Positions 26,233 to 36,197 of a stretch of DNA of 53,397 nt are shown piece by piece. The first letter of the stretch is position 1. The number at the start of each line of letters is the position of its first letter. Under the pieces are notes generated by a model that had not been told where the DNA came from, ran no database searches, and saw only the letters and a program-made list of their open reading frames with translations. Source of the DNA: Verrucomicrobiota bacterium (GTDB lineage: Bacteria > Verrucomicrobiota > Verrucomicrobiia > Verrucomicrobiales > Verrucomicrobiaceae); the NCBI GenBank assembly GCA_025360015.1, contig JANYCZ010000050.1:1-53397 (forward strand), in the 5' to 3' direction. The translations under genes and the position numbers were made by a program.

Positions 26233-26963
26233 GCAGTTACCGCGATGTTCTTTACTGTGACTACTCCGCCACCTTTGGCGGCCAGAAGGCGTTGGATGCC
26301 AGCGTGCAGCATGCCCAGTACGAAGCCACCTACGATGCCCTGCCATCGAGCCGAGATACCGCCATCGCAGATCTTGGCTGTGGCAAAGGTGAGTGGATTG
26401 CGTGGGTGGCGTCCAAAGGCTTCACCACGCTCACCGGCGTTGATCTTTCGCCTGCCGACCTCGCCATCGCCCGCCAGAACGATTCCACTCGCACGTGGGT
26501 TGAGCAAAACGTCATCATCTGGCTTGAATCACAGACCGCTGCCTTCGATCTCCTGCATGCTAAGGACATCATCGAGCACCTCACCAAGGACGAATTCATC
26601 CGCTTCCTCACCGCCGCCAAAAACGCGCTTAAGCCGGGTGGAAAGTTGTGGATGCTCACATTCAACGCTCAGAGCCCCATGTCCTCCGTCACACGCTACG
26701 GTGACTTTACGCATGAGACCGGCCACACGCCCGGCAGCCTCGCCCAGTGCCTGCTTGCCACCGGCTTTGCTGAGATTCACATCTCCGGGCGGCACTATTG
26801 CTCATCCAGCCTTGGCGGGCGTTTGCGTGCCTTGCTCGGGGTCGCGGTGTACGGCTGCTGCCGGTTGCTCATCCAGCTTCGACATGGCAAAGGGCCCCTG
26901 ACTCCTGGCATCGACCGCATGACGGCCAGGCCCGATCTTTTTGTTGAAGCCATCAAAGCCTGA
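26229..26963 (+). CDS. Class I SAM-dependent methyltransferase
   Basis: Third methyltransferase of the locus, 244 residues, with motif I AIADLGCGKGEWIAWV, motif II LTGVDLSPADLAIA, motif IV HAKDIIEHLTKDEFI and LKPGGKLWMLTFN. The ATG at 26229 overlaps the GT4 stop by ATGA. The length and the C-terminal insertion TRYGDFTHETGHTPGSLAQCLLATGF suggest a sugar/lipid methyltransferase, but the substrate is not identifiable. It is followed after four bases by the FkbM-type gene. Confidence 0.87.
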   Translation: MSSYRDVLYCDYSATFGGQKALDASVQHAQYEATYDALPSSRDTAIADLGCGKGEWIAWVASKGFTTLTGVDLSPADLAIARQNDSTRTWVEQNVIIWLESQTAAFDLLHAKDIIEHLTKDEFIRFLTAAKNALKPGGKLWMLTFNAQSPMSSVTRYGDFTHETGHTPGSLAQCLLATGFAEIHISGRHYCSSSLGGRLRALLGVAVYGCCRLLIQLRHGKGPLTPGIDRMTARPDLFVEAIKA

Positions 26964-26967
26964 CACC

Positions 26968-27774
26968 ATGTTCCAAAAGCTCTCCAACGCCCTGCACGGC
27001 CTGCGTGCCATCACCTCCTTCGATGGGGTGTTTTTCTTGCTCTGTCAGCGCCTGCTGGGCCGACGGCTTGGCTGGACGATCTATGAAAAGGGCCGGCTTA
27101 AGTTCCTGGTCGATCATCTTGCAGACGATCAAAGCGGCACCCGTGATTGTTTTGCGGGCCCGATGTATCGGGAGCTGTTTGAGCACATGCAACTGCCGCG
27201 GCAGTTGCGGTTGCTGGACCTCGGTGCCAATGGCGGCGGTTTTCCGCTGCTCTGCCTTGACTTGGGATTTGAGCTCGCCGCCCTTGCTTGCGTCGAGGTA
27301 AATCCGTTCACCCATTCCCGGCTCGCTCTCAACATCAGGCACAATGCCGGGCTTCGGCCAAAGATATTGAATGTCGCCCTCGGCGGTCATTCGCGTGAGC
27401 TAACCCTTTCATTTCCGATGGGAGGCACCAGTTTTTCCATCTACGGCGCGGCTGCGGGTGCAACGAATGAAGAAGCGCTCATCAAGGTGCTCACGCTTGA
27501 TGAAATCATGTGCTGCGGTTTTGGCGATGAGGCCGTTGATCTTTGCAAGATGGACGTCGAGGGGGCTGAGTATGAGGCATTGCTCAGTGACGCTGCCGGC
27601 AGCCTGCGGCGCATTCACTATCTCGTCATCGAAATTCATCCTGCGGAGGCGGCGAAGCAGGATGCCCTCTACAGCAAGCTTGCGAGCCATGGTTTTGAAC
27701 GCATCAAGACCTCCTCCGCCTGCGAGGGCGTTCATCTGTTTGTCAACCGCCAATGGGTGGACTCAGGCTGTTAG
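26968..27774 (+). CDS. FkbM-family methyltransferase
   Basis: 268-residue methyltransferase of the FkbM family, whose members O-methylate sugars and polyketides. Motif I is LLDLGANGGGFPLL (82-95), the acidic beta2 end is ACVEVNPFTHSRLALNI, and the family's diagnostic segment VDLCKMDVEGAEYEALLSDA is present near residue 195. The ATG at 26968 (MFQKLSNALHGL) is four bases after the previous stop. Its last 12 bases overlap the convergent GT9 gene (27763-27774), so the plus-strand block effectively ends here. Confidence 0.9.
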   Translation: MFQKLSNALHGLRAITSFDGVFFLLCQRLLGRRLGWTIYEKGRLKFLVDHLADDQSGTRDCFAGPMYRELFEHMQLPRQLRLLDLGANGGGFPLLCLDLGFELAALACVEVNPFTHSRLALNIRHNAGLRPKILNVALGGHSRELTLSFPMGGTSFSIYGAAAGATNEEALIKVLTLDEIMCCGFGDEAVDLCKMDVEGAEYEALLSDAAGSLRRIHYLVIEIHPAEAAKQDALYSKLASHGFERIKTSSACEGVHLFVNRQWVDSGC

Positions 27775-28740
27775 CCGCGTTTCGATCCTTCGATATACCT
27801 CGTCCACGCTCCAGCGGTCCATGCAGGCCATGGGCCGCTGCTTGTTCTGGCAAAAATTCACCGGACGCGATGGGAGATCACAAGGCTGGCAGGCCAGTTT
27901 AGGATCACGCAGCAGTTCAAACCTTTCCCTATGCCACACCGGATCCCAGCGCGGCGAAGACGGTCCGATCAAAATGGTCCCCGGCGTGCCGAGTGCGGCT
28001 GCGATGTGCATCGGCCCCGAATTGTTGCTGATAAACAGCTTCGCACCTGCAATCACGCGCACCAGTTCATCCAGCGTGTCCGTCTTCACCCGCTGCACGG
28101 CTTCACTCAGGCCGGCGTCTTCACCCTGGACAATCCAGCGTACCGCGTGTGTCTTCGCGAGCCGGTTCGCCAGTTCAATGAAGTGTCGCAGCGGCCAGCG
28201 CTGATACTCACGGCTCGCACCCGCATGAATCACGATCTCACCCGATGCATCGCTGCCAAACGCGCTCAAATCTGGCGCGGGCATTCTTTCCGGCAGGGCA
28301 AATCGAGATCTGGCGATGCGCCAGTTGTGCGCGGCCACCGCTTCATCTCCTTGCACCGCTTCGCGCACATGCAGCAGGCCGTTGAGCCGCACATGGGGTG
28401 TCTGCGGCCCGAGGCACAGCTCCGCGCCGCTCAGCCGTGCCAGCAGATGCGCCACATTGCCCTGATCATCACCGAGCAGACAGGCATCCGGCCTCAAAGA
28501 ACGCAGCTCAACGGCCATGCTGGCCAGTCGCCAAGGCCTGCGCCATGCACCGTTAAACTTAGCCGTCTCCAACACACGCAACTCCACCTGGGGGCAGCAG
28601 ACCTCATACAACCGTGCTGCGGTTGGACTCGTCAAAACCACAATGCGCCAGTCGGGATGCGCTGCCGCGAGCGACTGCACGACAGGCAGGTACACGACGT
28701 TGTCGCCGAGTTGGTTTACTTTGAAAACGAGCAGCGTCAT
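27763..28740 (-). CDS. Glycosyltransferase family 9 (heptosyltransferase-like)
   Basis: GT9 enzymes transfer heptose from ADP-heptose to LPS core. The start is MTLLVFKVNQLGDNVVYLPVV (family VxxxxxLGDxxxxxPV). Later motifs are IVIHAGASREYQRWPLRHFIELA, LFISNNSGPMHIAAALGTPGTILIGPSSP and a Cys-rich end (CQPCDLPSRPVNFCQNK). Its 325 residues fit the family. The frame remains open to 29013, but that stretch is antisense to the exosortase gene, so I start at the ATG at 28740. It is the only minus-strand gene in the locus; with the kinase and gmhA it is the best candidate user of the heptose made here. Confidence 0.9.
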   Translation of the reverse strand: MTLLVFKVNQLGDNVVYLPVVQSLAAAHPDWRIVVLTSPTAARLYEVCCPQVELRVLETAKFNGAWRRPWRLASMAVELRSLRPDACLLGDDQGNVAHLLARLSGAELCLGPQTPHVRLNGLLHVREAVQGDEAVAAHNWRIARSRFALPERMPAPDLSAFGSDASGEIVIHAGASREYQRWPLRHFIELANRLAKTHAVRWIVQGEDAGLSEAVQRVKTDTLDELVRVIAGAKLFISNNSGPMHIAAALGTPGTILIGPSSPRWDPVWHRERFELLRDPKLACQPCDLPSRPVNFCQNKQRPMACMDRWSVDEVYRRIETRLTA

Positions 28741-28809
28741 GCTGGCGCATCCTACCATCACTCGTAACGTGCGCGCAACGACCAGTGTCATGAGCATGGA
28801 ATCTGCCAG

Positions 28810-29775
28810 ATGAACCGAAAGCGCATCATCTCCTGGCTCTTGCTGGCCTTCAGCCTCGTGCTGCTCATGGCCGTGCAGCCGTACGCCGCAGGCTACGGGC
28901 ACATCCGTCGTACGATCTGCGCCGAACTGCTCCTGCATTGGCATGACGCCACCTGGCAGCACGGCGCTCTGGTGCCGTTCATCGTGGGTTATTTGATCTG
29001 GCGTCGCCGTCAAGATGTCGCGCAGCTCCCGGAATCATCCAGCCGTTGGGGCTTCGTTCTCGTCGCGCTCGCACTGTTCTATTATTTCGCCGGATTTCGC
29101 GCCAACAATTTCTACTGCGGCTACTTGGGTGTCATGACCTTGCTTGCAGGAGCATCGCTGTGGCTCGAAGGCGCTCAGCGCAGCCGCTCCAGACTGTTTG
29201 CCTGGCTGATGCTCGGCTTCATGTGGCCGCTGCCCTTTTTGGAGGAAAGCATCGGCTACCAGATGCGCCTCCTCATGGTCAAGACGACGGGTTTTGTTCT
29301 CAATGCCGTGGGTGTGGATGCTCTCGTCTCCGGCACCGCTTTGCAATCCATGCCAAACATCGAGTTGGGCCGGAAGGCGGGGGATCTGTTCAGTGTGGGC
29401 ATCGCAGCGCCCTGCTCCGGCATGCGTTCGTTGTTTGCGCTGCTCGTCGTAGGAGCGCTGTTCAGCTACTTCCGCCAGCGCGTGATGTGGCGCAGACTCA
29501 CGCTGTTCAGTACGATCCTGCCCATAGCCATCGCCGCGAACATGGCGCGCATCGTGGTCCTGATTTTTGCGGCCATGATCTTCGGCCAGCAATGGGCCAT
29601 CGGCGACGCTGAGAAAGAAGTCTCCGTCTTCCACGAATTCACCGGCATCGTCGTCTTCCTCGTGGCCCTGCTGCTGCTGCAGTTCGCCTCCTGGCTGCTG
29701 AATCGCATGTGTAGCGGCCTGGGTTTCAAGCGTTCCCGCACCGTCTCACGTCAGGTCGTTGCTCCTGTTTTATGA
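28810..29775 (+). CDS. Exosortase
   Basis: Integral membrane transpeptidase of the exosortase/archaeosortase family, thought to cut C-terminal PEP-CTERM-type signals and attach the protein to the envelope or export it along with exopolysaccharide. There are about eight hydrophobic helices in 321 residues, with the three catalytic residues visible: C202 in IAAPCSGMRSL, R247 in AANMARIVV and H275 in VFHEFTGI. The start MNRKRIISWLLL is at 28810, divergent from the GT9 gene. It overlaps epsI by ATGA. I see no protein in this window with a convincing PEP- or VPDSG-CTERM tail, so its substrates lie elsewhere. Confidence 0.92.
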   Translation: MNRKRIISWLLLAFSLVLLMAVQPYAAGYGHIRRTICAELLLHWHDATWQHGALVPFIVGYLIWRRRQDVAQLPESSSRWGFVLVALALFYYFAGFRANNFYCGYLGVMTLLAGASLWLEGAQRSRSRLFAWLMLGFMWPLPFLEESIGYQMRLLMVKTTGFVLNAVGVDALVSGTALQSMPNIELGRKAGDLFSVGIAAPCSGMRSLFALLVVGALFSYFRQRVMWRRLTLFSTILPIAIAANMARIVVLIFAAMIFGQQWAIGDAEKEVSVFHEFTGIVVFLVALLLLQFASWLLNRMCSGLGFKRSRTVSRQVVAPVL

Positions 29776-30485
29776 TCGTGCGTGCTGCCATTCTTCTGGT
29801 GCTCTGCGGCATGACTTTGCTGCTCTGCCAGTTCTCGCCTGCCATGAAAGGCGGCGCTGAAGCGGGCGTGCTGGCCGAACTCCCATTGGTCGCAGGCGGT
29901 TTTGTCGGTGAGAGCGAGCCACCGGGTGAGAAAGAAATCGCACTGCTCCCCAGTGACACAATCATCATCAAACGTGTGTATCACACACCGGGCCGCTCCA
30001 CTGAGAATCGCGACATAGCCCACGCGTCCCTCGTCATTGCAGGCAATGACAGTCGCAGCATCCACCGCCCCGAAGTCTGCCTCGACGGTCAGGGCTGGAC
30101 GATCACCAGTTCCCATGTGCGCGAGGTCAAGATGCTCTCCGGCGAGGCCTTGCAAGTGCGCGACCTCGCGATCATGCGCGAAGTTGTGCTCGGCAACGGC
30201 ACCAAGCACCCGTTGCATGCTCATTACATTTATTGGTTTGTCGGGACGGACGTCTCCACCCCGAGCAATCTTGAACGCCAGATCCTCAGCTTTCGTGACA
30301 ACGTTTTGCACAATGTGAACCACCGCTGGGCCTACCCTTCCGTCATGGCCTGGGTCACCGAAGGCCTGCCGCCCGGGAAAACCGGAGAGCGCATGCGCAG
30401 TGATGAAGAAACGGTTGCCATGATCCTCAATCTTGTGCGCACTCTGGCACCCAAGTTTCAGAAGAATCTCATGCCGCACTCATGA
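29772..30485 (+). CDS. epsI: EpsI-family exosortase-associated protein
   Basis: 237-residue protein with an N-terminal signal/anchor (IVRAAILLVLCGMTLLLCQF) and an extracytoplasmic EpsI (DUF3485-like) domain. The family signature is HRPEVCLDGQGW (98-109; H-x-P-x-x-C-L-x-x-x-GW). The domain is usually encoded beside or fused to exosortase, and is linked to exopolysaccharide output rather than sortase chemistry; the exact reaction is unknown. The start overlaps the exosortase stop by ATGA, and its own stop overlaps the next gene by ATGA (30482-30485). Confidence 0.9.
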   Translation: MIVRAAILLVLCGMTLLLCQFSPAMKGGAEAGVLAELPLVAGGFVGESEPPGEKEIALLPSDTIIIKRVYHTPGRSTENRDIAHASLVIAGNDSRSIHRPEVCLDGQGWTITSSHVREVKMLSGEALQVRDLAIMREVVLGNGTKHPLHAHYIYWFVGTDVSTPSNLERQILSFRDNVLHNVNHRWAYPSVMAWVTEGLPPGKTGERMRSDEETVAMILNLVRTLAPKFQKNLMPHS

Positions 30486-31131
30486 AGCAGACGCTCATCC
30501 ACAACGTCTGGCGGCTGATTTTCAAAACTTTCCGCAAAAAGCGCTTCGCACAGTTCGTGGCCCGCATTCAGCCGCAGCCGCATGAGCGCATTCTCGATAT
30601 CGGCGGCTATCCCGGCACCTGGGAAGGGCTTGAGCAGATTGCCGCTGAAATTCATATCGTCAACGTTCACGAAATTACCCCGCCTGCCGATCCGGGGCAT
30701 TTCCGCTTTCACGTCGCCGACGGTTGTGCCCTGCCATTTGCAGACCATTCCTTCGACATCGTTTTTTCCAACAGCGTCATCGAGCACGTAGGTGACTTTG
30801 CCCGCCAGCAAGCCTTCGCCGCCGAAGTCATCCGCACCGGCAGACGGCTATGGGTTCAAACCCGGCGCAGGAGTTTTGGATCGAGCCTCATTTCATGACT
30901 CCCTTCATCCACTGGCTGCCAAAATCCTGGCAGCACCGCCTCACGCGGAACTTCAGCGTCTGGGGCTGGCTGACCCGGCCCAATGCACAGCAGGCAGCCG
31001 ATTTCATCAGCGACATCCGCCTCCTCACCCATGCCGAAATGGTGCAGCTCTTCCCTGGTTGCGAGATTCTGCGCGAAAAAGTCTGCCTCGGCCTCTTCAC
31101 CAAAAGTTACATCGCCGTGAAAACCCTATGA
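30482..31131 (+). pseudogene. Class I SAM methyltransferase interrupted by a one-base frameshift
   Basis: The first part (30482 to about 30863) has motif I RILDIGGYPGTWEG and FDIVFSNSVIEHVGDF and is in frame from an ATG overlapping epsI by ATGA. At the CCC run 30861-30863 the frame is lost: the zero frame runs into RRRSFG and a stop at 30898. The other frame continues naturally as AQEFWIEPHFMTPFIHWLPK to a TGA at 31131 that overlaps larE by ATGA. Adding one C (CCCC) restores one 216-residue methyltransferase. So either the reading here lacks one C, or the gene is recently inactivated. Neighbours on both sides are intact. Confidence 0.85.
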
Positions 31132-31924
31132 TAGACCGCCTTCTACTCCATCTCCGGCCATTGGAACGTGTGGCCGTGGCCTACTCAGGGGGTGTGGACA
31201 GCACGCTCGTGCTGAAAGCATCCATCGATGCGCTCGGTGCTGACAATGTCGTCGCCCTGCTCGCCGTCTCCCCCAGCCTGCCGCAAAGTGAAAAAGACGA
31301 AGCCATCGCTCTCGCCCAGCATCTGGGTGCGCGTCTTGAACTTCTTCCCACAGAAGAGGTGAGCGACCCCGCGTATCAGGCAAATGCGCCAAATCGCTGC
31401 TACTTCTGCAAAGACCACGTCTATCGCGCCCTGCGTCAGTTCGCGCAGCAGAGCGGCATCCTGCATGTGCTGGATGGCATGAACGCCGAGGACACGCTCG
31501 ATGTCCGTCCCGGTCGCGCCGCTGCGCGTGAGCTGAAAATCCTCAGCCCGCTGCATGACCTCGGCTTCAGCAAACAAGACGTGAGGCACTTCGCCAAGAC
31601 GCTCGGTCTGCCGAACTGGGACAAACCTGCCGCCGCCTGCCTCGCCTCCCGCGTACCGTATGGCACCAGCGTGACCCCCAAGCTGCTCTCGCAGATCGAA
31701 CAAGCCGAAGCGGCGCTGTATGACCTCGGTTTCCGCGAGCTGCGCGTGCGCCATCATGGCGATGTCGCACGTCTTGAATTGCCTGAAGCCGATTTCCTGC
31801 GGGCCATGCAGAAGCGTGAGGCCATCACCGCCGCGCTGCGCGCGACCGGCTACATCTACGTCACTCTCGATCTCGCCGGGCTGCGCTCTGGCAGCATGAA
31901 CGAAGTGCTCAAAGCCCGCGCCGC

Positions 31925-31928
<4 letters not shown>
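31128..31928 (+). CDS. larE: LarE-type ATP-dependent sulfur transferase (nickel-pincer cofactor synthesis)
   Basis: LarE adenylates and thiolates the pyridinium dicarboxylate mononucleotide made by LarB. A PP-loop ATPase motif (VAYSGGVDSTLVLK, 17-30), VLDGMNAEDTLDVRPGRAAA, SPLHDLGFSKQDVR and YVTLDLAGLRSGSMNE closely follow the family; length is 266. Three cysteines, C91 and C94 (NRCYFCKD) and C171 (ACLASRVPYG), match the arrangement of LarE proteins that bind an iron-sulfur cluster. The single sacrificial Cys of the Lactobacillus type is not in its usual place. It overlaps larB by ATGA. LarC and any lactate racemase (LarA) homologue are not in the window. Confidence 0.9.
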
Positions 31929-32683
<755 letters not shown>

Positions 32684-32690
32684 TCGCAGC

Positions 32691-34046
32691 ATGTCTCTCG
32701 AAGACACCCTCTATCCGCTCCTCAAACTCTACGAGGCAGCCCCGCAGCCCGTGAAGTCACTGGCCGGGCGCGCCTATCGGGCCATTCCGCCCTCCCTGCG
32801 CTATGGCCCGGCCTACAGCCGATTTCAAGCCGAGGCCCGTGAGGTGGAGACCTGGAATGCAGAGACGATCCAACGCTATCAAATCACAGCGCTGCGAGAT
32901 TCATTAATAGCCGCTTCAAAGGCTCCTTATTACGCAGAACGATTTCACGCCGATCCATCAAAGTTCGAATCACTCGATCAACTGGCCGACTACCCGCTCC
33001 TGACAAAACAGGACCTGATCTTGCAGCGCGAGCAGATGGTCAATCCAGAGTTCGATGCAAAACAGCGGCTCTACATCACCACCGGCGGCTCCAGCGGCGT
33101 GCCCGTGGGCTTCTATCTCCACAAAGGAATCAGCCGCCCCAAGGAGCAGGCCTATCTGGAGGCGCAGTGGTCACGGCGTGGTTGCCGCGTCGGCGACCGG
33201 GTCGCAGTCATTCGCGGTGGCGTCACCTCCAGCAAAGCCGGTGGCGGCATCAGCTCTTTCGATGCCACACGCAACTGGCTCATCCTCTCGTCCTACCATC
33301 TCACACTTGAGCGCCTGCCCGAGTACGTGGCCGCGTTGAACCGCTTCCGCCCGCAGCACCTGCACGCCTATCCCAGCGCCGCACTCATGCTGGCACGCGG
33401 TCTGGAGCAAACCGGCTTAAAACTCGACTTCAAGTTAACCTCACTTCTCTGCGGTTCAGAAAAACTCACAGCAGAATCCCAGCAATACCTGGAGCAGTTT
33501 TTCGGCACCCGCGTCTTCCACTGGTACGGCCACAGCGAGCGCGTGGTGCTCGCCGCTCAGGGCCGCACGTCCAATAACCTCCATTTCTGGCCCACCTACG
33601 GCTTCGTCGAATTCGGCGAATCCGATGACGAAGGAAACCGCGAGATCATCGGCACCTCCTTTCACAATTACGTCATGCCGCTGATCCGCTATCGCACCGG
33701 AGACTATGCGAAAATCACGGATGGCGCGGTTACGGAGATCGTTGGCCGCGATTACGAATTCCTCATCAGCGCCACCGGCCGCCGCATCGCACTTACCGCC
33801 ATCAACATGCACGACCGCATCTTCGACGGCCTGCTGGCCGTCCAATTTTTCCAAGAACGCGAAGGCACTGTGGAGTGCCGCTTTCAACCGGGTCCGCAAT
33901 GGCAAAGCCACCGAGAAGAGGAAATGAAATCAGGCTTGTTAAAAAAACTGGGCGATGATTTTACGCTCACTTTGCGTCAGGTGCCTGAAGTGGAGAAGAC
34001 CAGCGCAGGCAAGCACAAGTGGCTGGTGACCCAATTGAAATCGTGA
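32691..34046 (+). CDS. CapK/PaaK-like adenylate-forming enzyme
   Basis: 451-residue protein resembling phenylacetate-CoA ligase and the CapK proteins of capsule loci, in the ANL adenylate-forming superfamily. The ATP-binding motif is ITTGGSSGVPVGF (129-141). Further family segments are HWYGHSERVVLAAQ, YRTGDYAKITDG (the D that contacts ribose) and GRDYEFLISATGRRIAL. CapK-like relatives lie in polysaccharide operons and are thought to activate acyl groups for glycan decoration; that function is inference here. It lies between larB (7 bases) and the fused oxidoreductase (15 bases). Confidence 0.87.
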   Translation: MSLEDTLYPLLKLYEAAPQPVKSLAGRAYRAIPPSLRYGPAYSRFQAEAREVETWNAETIQRYQITALRDSLIAASKAPYYAERFHADPSKFESLDQLADYPLLTKQDLILQREQMVNPEFDAKQRLYITTGGSSGVPVGFYLHKGISRPKEQAYLEAQWSRRGCRVGDRVAVIRGGVTSSKAGGGISSFDATRNWLILSSYHLTLERLPEYVAALNRFRPQHLHAYPSAALMLARGLEQTGLKLDFKLTSLLCGSEKLTAESQQYLEQFFGTRVFHWYGHSERVVLAAQGRTSNNLHFWPTYGFVEFGESDDEGNREIIGTSFHNYVMPLIRYRTGDYAKITDGAVTEIVGRDYEFLISATGRRIALTAINMHDRIFDGLLAVQFFQEREGTVECRFQPGPQWQSHREEEMKSGLLKKLGDDFTLTLRQVPEVEKTSAGKHKWLVTQLKS

Positions 34047-34061
34047 ATTGAAGACTCGTTA

Positions 34062-36197
34062 ATGAAACAACTCGCCCAATACCAGGACGGACGCCTTGAA
34101 CTCCAGGACGTACCCTCACCGGTGCCGCCGCCGGGAGGTATTCTCGTTCAGACCACCTGCTCGGTGATCTCTCCAGGCACAGAGCGCATGAAGGTGGAGC
34201 AGGCACGGATGTCGCTGCTGCAAAAAGCCAGGGCTCGCCCAGATCAGGTCAAAAAAGTGATCGATACGGCAAAGACTCTGGGCTGGAAGGCCGCGCTGCA
34301 GAAGGTCCGCAATCGCCTCGAATCACCCACGCCGTTAGGCTACTCAGCAGCAGGCATTGTAGTTGCAGTCGATGAGCTGAATTCGCGCTTTCATCTGGGA
34401 GATCGCGTGGCATGCGGCGGCGCGGAGTGCGCCTTCCATGCGGAGATGATCGCGGTGCCAGATCTGCTCGCGTCCCCCATTCCCGAAGGCGTGGAAGACT
34501 GGCAGGCTGCCTACACAACGCTGTCCTCCATCTCGATGGAGGCCGTGCGCCAAAGCGGCGCGCGACTCGGCGAGCGTGTTCTCGTCATGGGGCAGGGGCT
34601 CGTGGGCCTGCTGGCGACAAGTTTGCTAAAGGCCTCTGGTTCCCGCGTGATGGGCGTGGATTTTGTCGCCGATCGTTTGCAAACCTCTCTCGCCATGGGA
34701 GCAGAGCGTGTGGTGAATCCCACACAATCAAAGCTCGAAGACGAAGTGCGCGCATGGACAGGCGGCCACGGTGTGGACGCAGTGCTGCTCTGTGTCGGCG
34801 GTAAAGGCCGCGACACAGCAGACACCGCCATCTCCTGCCTGCGTGATCGCGGCGTGATGGTCATCGTGGGCATCTACGATGCGGAACTCTCGTGGAAGAC
34901 CGCCTACATGAAGGACATCCAGGTGCGCTACTCGCGCAGCTACGGGCCCGGTCGCTACGATCCACAGTACGAGTGGGGCGGCCAGGACTACCCCATCGGC
35001 CATGTGCGCTGGACAGAGAACCGCAACTTCGAAGCCTGCCTGGAGCTCATGCGTACCGGCCAGCTAAATTTGAACCCAGTCACCACCCGCCGTGTAGACT
35101 TCGGAAACGTACTGAACGTTTACGACAAACTCGAAAGTGAACTCGGCGTGTTGATCGAATATGGTAGTCCCGGCTTCAGCGGGTCTGGAAACGTGAAACG
35201 CGAATCAGCACCCGAACTTCACGTTCTTCCAAAGGCGAAGCTACAAAACAGCATCGGCACACTCGATGTCATCGGCGCAGGAAACTTCGCCCGCACGATG
35301 CTCCTGCCGCACGTGAAAGACAAAATCTCCCTCGGAACCATCGTAAACGCCACCGGCCTCTCCGCGCGGCATGTGAAGGAAAAATTCGGTTTCACCCACG
35401 CGGAAACAGATGCGTCAAAGGTGTTCAATCATGAAGCAGCAGCCGCCGTGATGATCGGCACGCGACACCACCTCCACGCACCCCTCGTGCTGAAAGCCCT
35501 GAAATCTGGCAAGCAGATATTCGTGGAAAAGCCGCTATGTCTCACCTGCGAAGAGCTCGCACAGATCGACGCCGCCATCCTCGAATCAAAAGGCAGTGTC
35601 ATGGTCGGTTTCAACCGCCGCTTCGCTCCAGCCACGGTGGCGATGATGGATCTCCTTCAAACAGTCTCCGGCCCGAAGACACTGTCGTTCCAGGTGAACG
35701 CAGGGCTGCTCGCGCCAGACCACTGGTATGCAAATGTCGCCGAAAGCGGCGGTCGAGTGTTGGGCGAGGCCTGTCACTTCTTTGACTTTGCCTGTCATGT
35801 CCTCGGCAGACCGGTGAAGGTGATGGCGCAGACCATAGGACGCCCCAAGGTGCCAGATTCAGTCACAGCGCAGATCGAGTTCGCGGACGGCTCATCAGCA
35901 CAGGTAATCTATTCCGCCGAAGGGGATTCCGCATTCCCAAAGGAAACCTTTCGTGTCTTCGCCAGCGGTCTGGTGTGCGAGTGCGAAAACTTCATGAAGC
36001 TGTCGATCTTCCAGAAGCGCAAAGAAACCGTGAAGAAATTCGCGTCGAAAGGGCATGCAGAAGAAATGGCCGCATGGCTCGCCTTCCTAAAAAGCGAAGC
36101 AGTGCATCCGTTGCCCTATGAGCAGGCTCGGCAAAGCATGCGCCTCACGTTTGCCGTGCTGGAATCGATCCGCGAAGGACGGAGCATCGAACTCTGA
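34062..36197 (+). CDS. Bi-domain oxidoreductase: Zn-alcohol dehydrogenase fused to GFO/IDH/MocA
   Basis: 711-residue fusion. Residues 1 to about 375 are a medium-chain zinc-alcohol-dehydrogenase-like domain (GTERMKVEQAR, LGYSAAGIVVAV, FHLGDRVACGG, and the NAD-binding GQGLVGLLATSLLK). Residues about 390-711 are a GFO/IDH/MocA domain (LDVIGAGNFARTMLLPHV, FVEKPLCLTCEEL, VGFNRRFAP, GGRVLGEACHFFDFACHVLG). The same two-domain architecture recurs in exopolysaccharide loci, commonly beside heparinase-like genes, exactly as here. It presumably oxidises or epimerises a sugar intermediate; the substrate is unknown. Its TGA overlaps the heparinase ATG by one base. Confidence 0.9.
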   Translation: MKQLAQYQDGRLELQDVPSPVPPPGGILVQTTCSVISPGTERMKVEQARMSLLQKARARPDQVKKVIDTAKTLGWKAALQKVRNRLESPTPLGYSAAGIVVAVDELNSRFHLGDRVACGGAECAFHAEMIAVPDLLASPIPEGVEDWQAAYTTLSSISMEAVRQSGARLGERVLVMGQGLVGLLATSLLKASGSRVMGVDFVADRLQTSLAMGAERVVNPTQSKLEDEVRAWTGGHGVDAVLLCVGGKGRDTADTAISCLRDRGVMVIVGIYDAELSWKTAYMKDIQVRYSRSYGPGRYDPQYEWGGQDYPIGHVRWTENRNFEACLELMRTGQLNLNPVTTRRVDFGNVLNVYDKLESELGVLIEYGSPGFSGSGNVKRESAPELHVLPKAKLQNSIGTLDVIGAGNFARTMLLPHVKDKISLGTIVNATGLSARHVKEKFGFTHAETDASKVFNHEAAAAVMIGTRHHLHAPLVLKALKSGKQIFVEKPLCLTCEELAQIDAAILESKGSVMVGFNRRFAPATVAMMDLLQTVSGPKTLSFQVNAGLLAPDHWYANVAESGGRVLGEACHFFDFACHVLGRPVKVMAQTIGRPKVPDSVTAQIEFADGSSAQVIYSAEGDSAFPKETFRVFASGLVCECENFMKLSIFQKRKETVKKFASKGHAEEMAAWLAFLKSEAVHPLPYEQARQSMRLTFAVLESIREGRSIEL

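Noticed and set aside
28741..29013. Longer N-terminus for the GT9 protein
   Set aside because: Antisense to the exosortase start; GT9 proteins begin with the VFKVNQLGDNV strand right at the chosen ATG.
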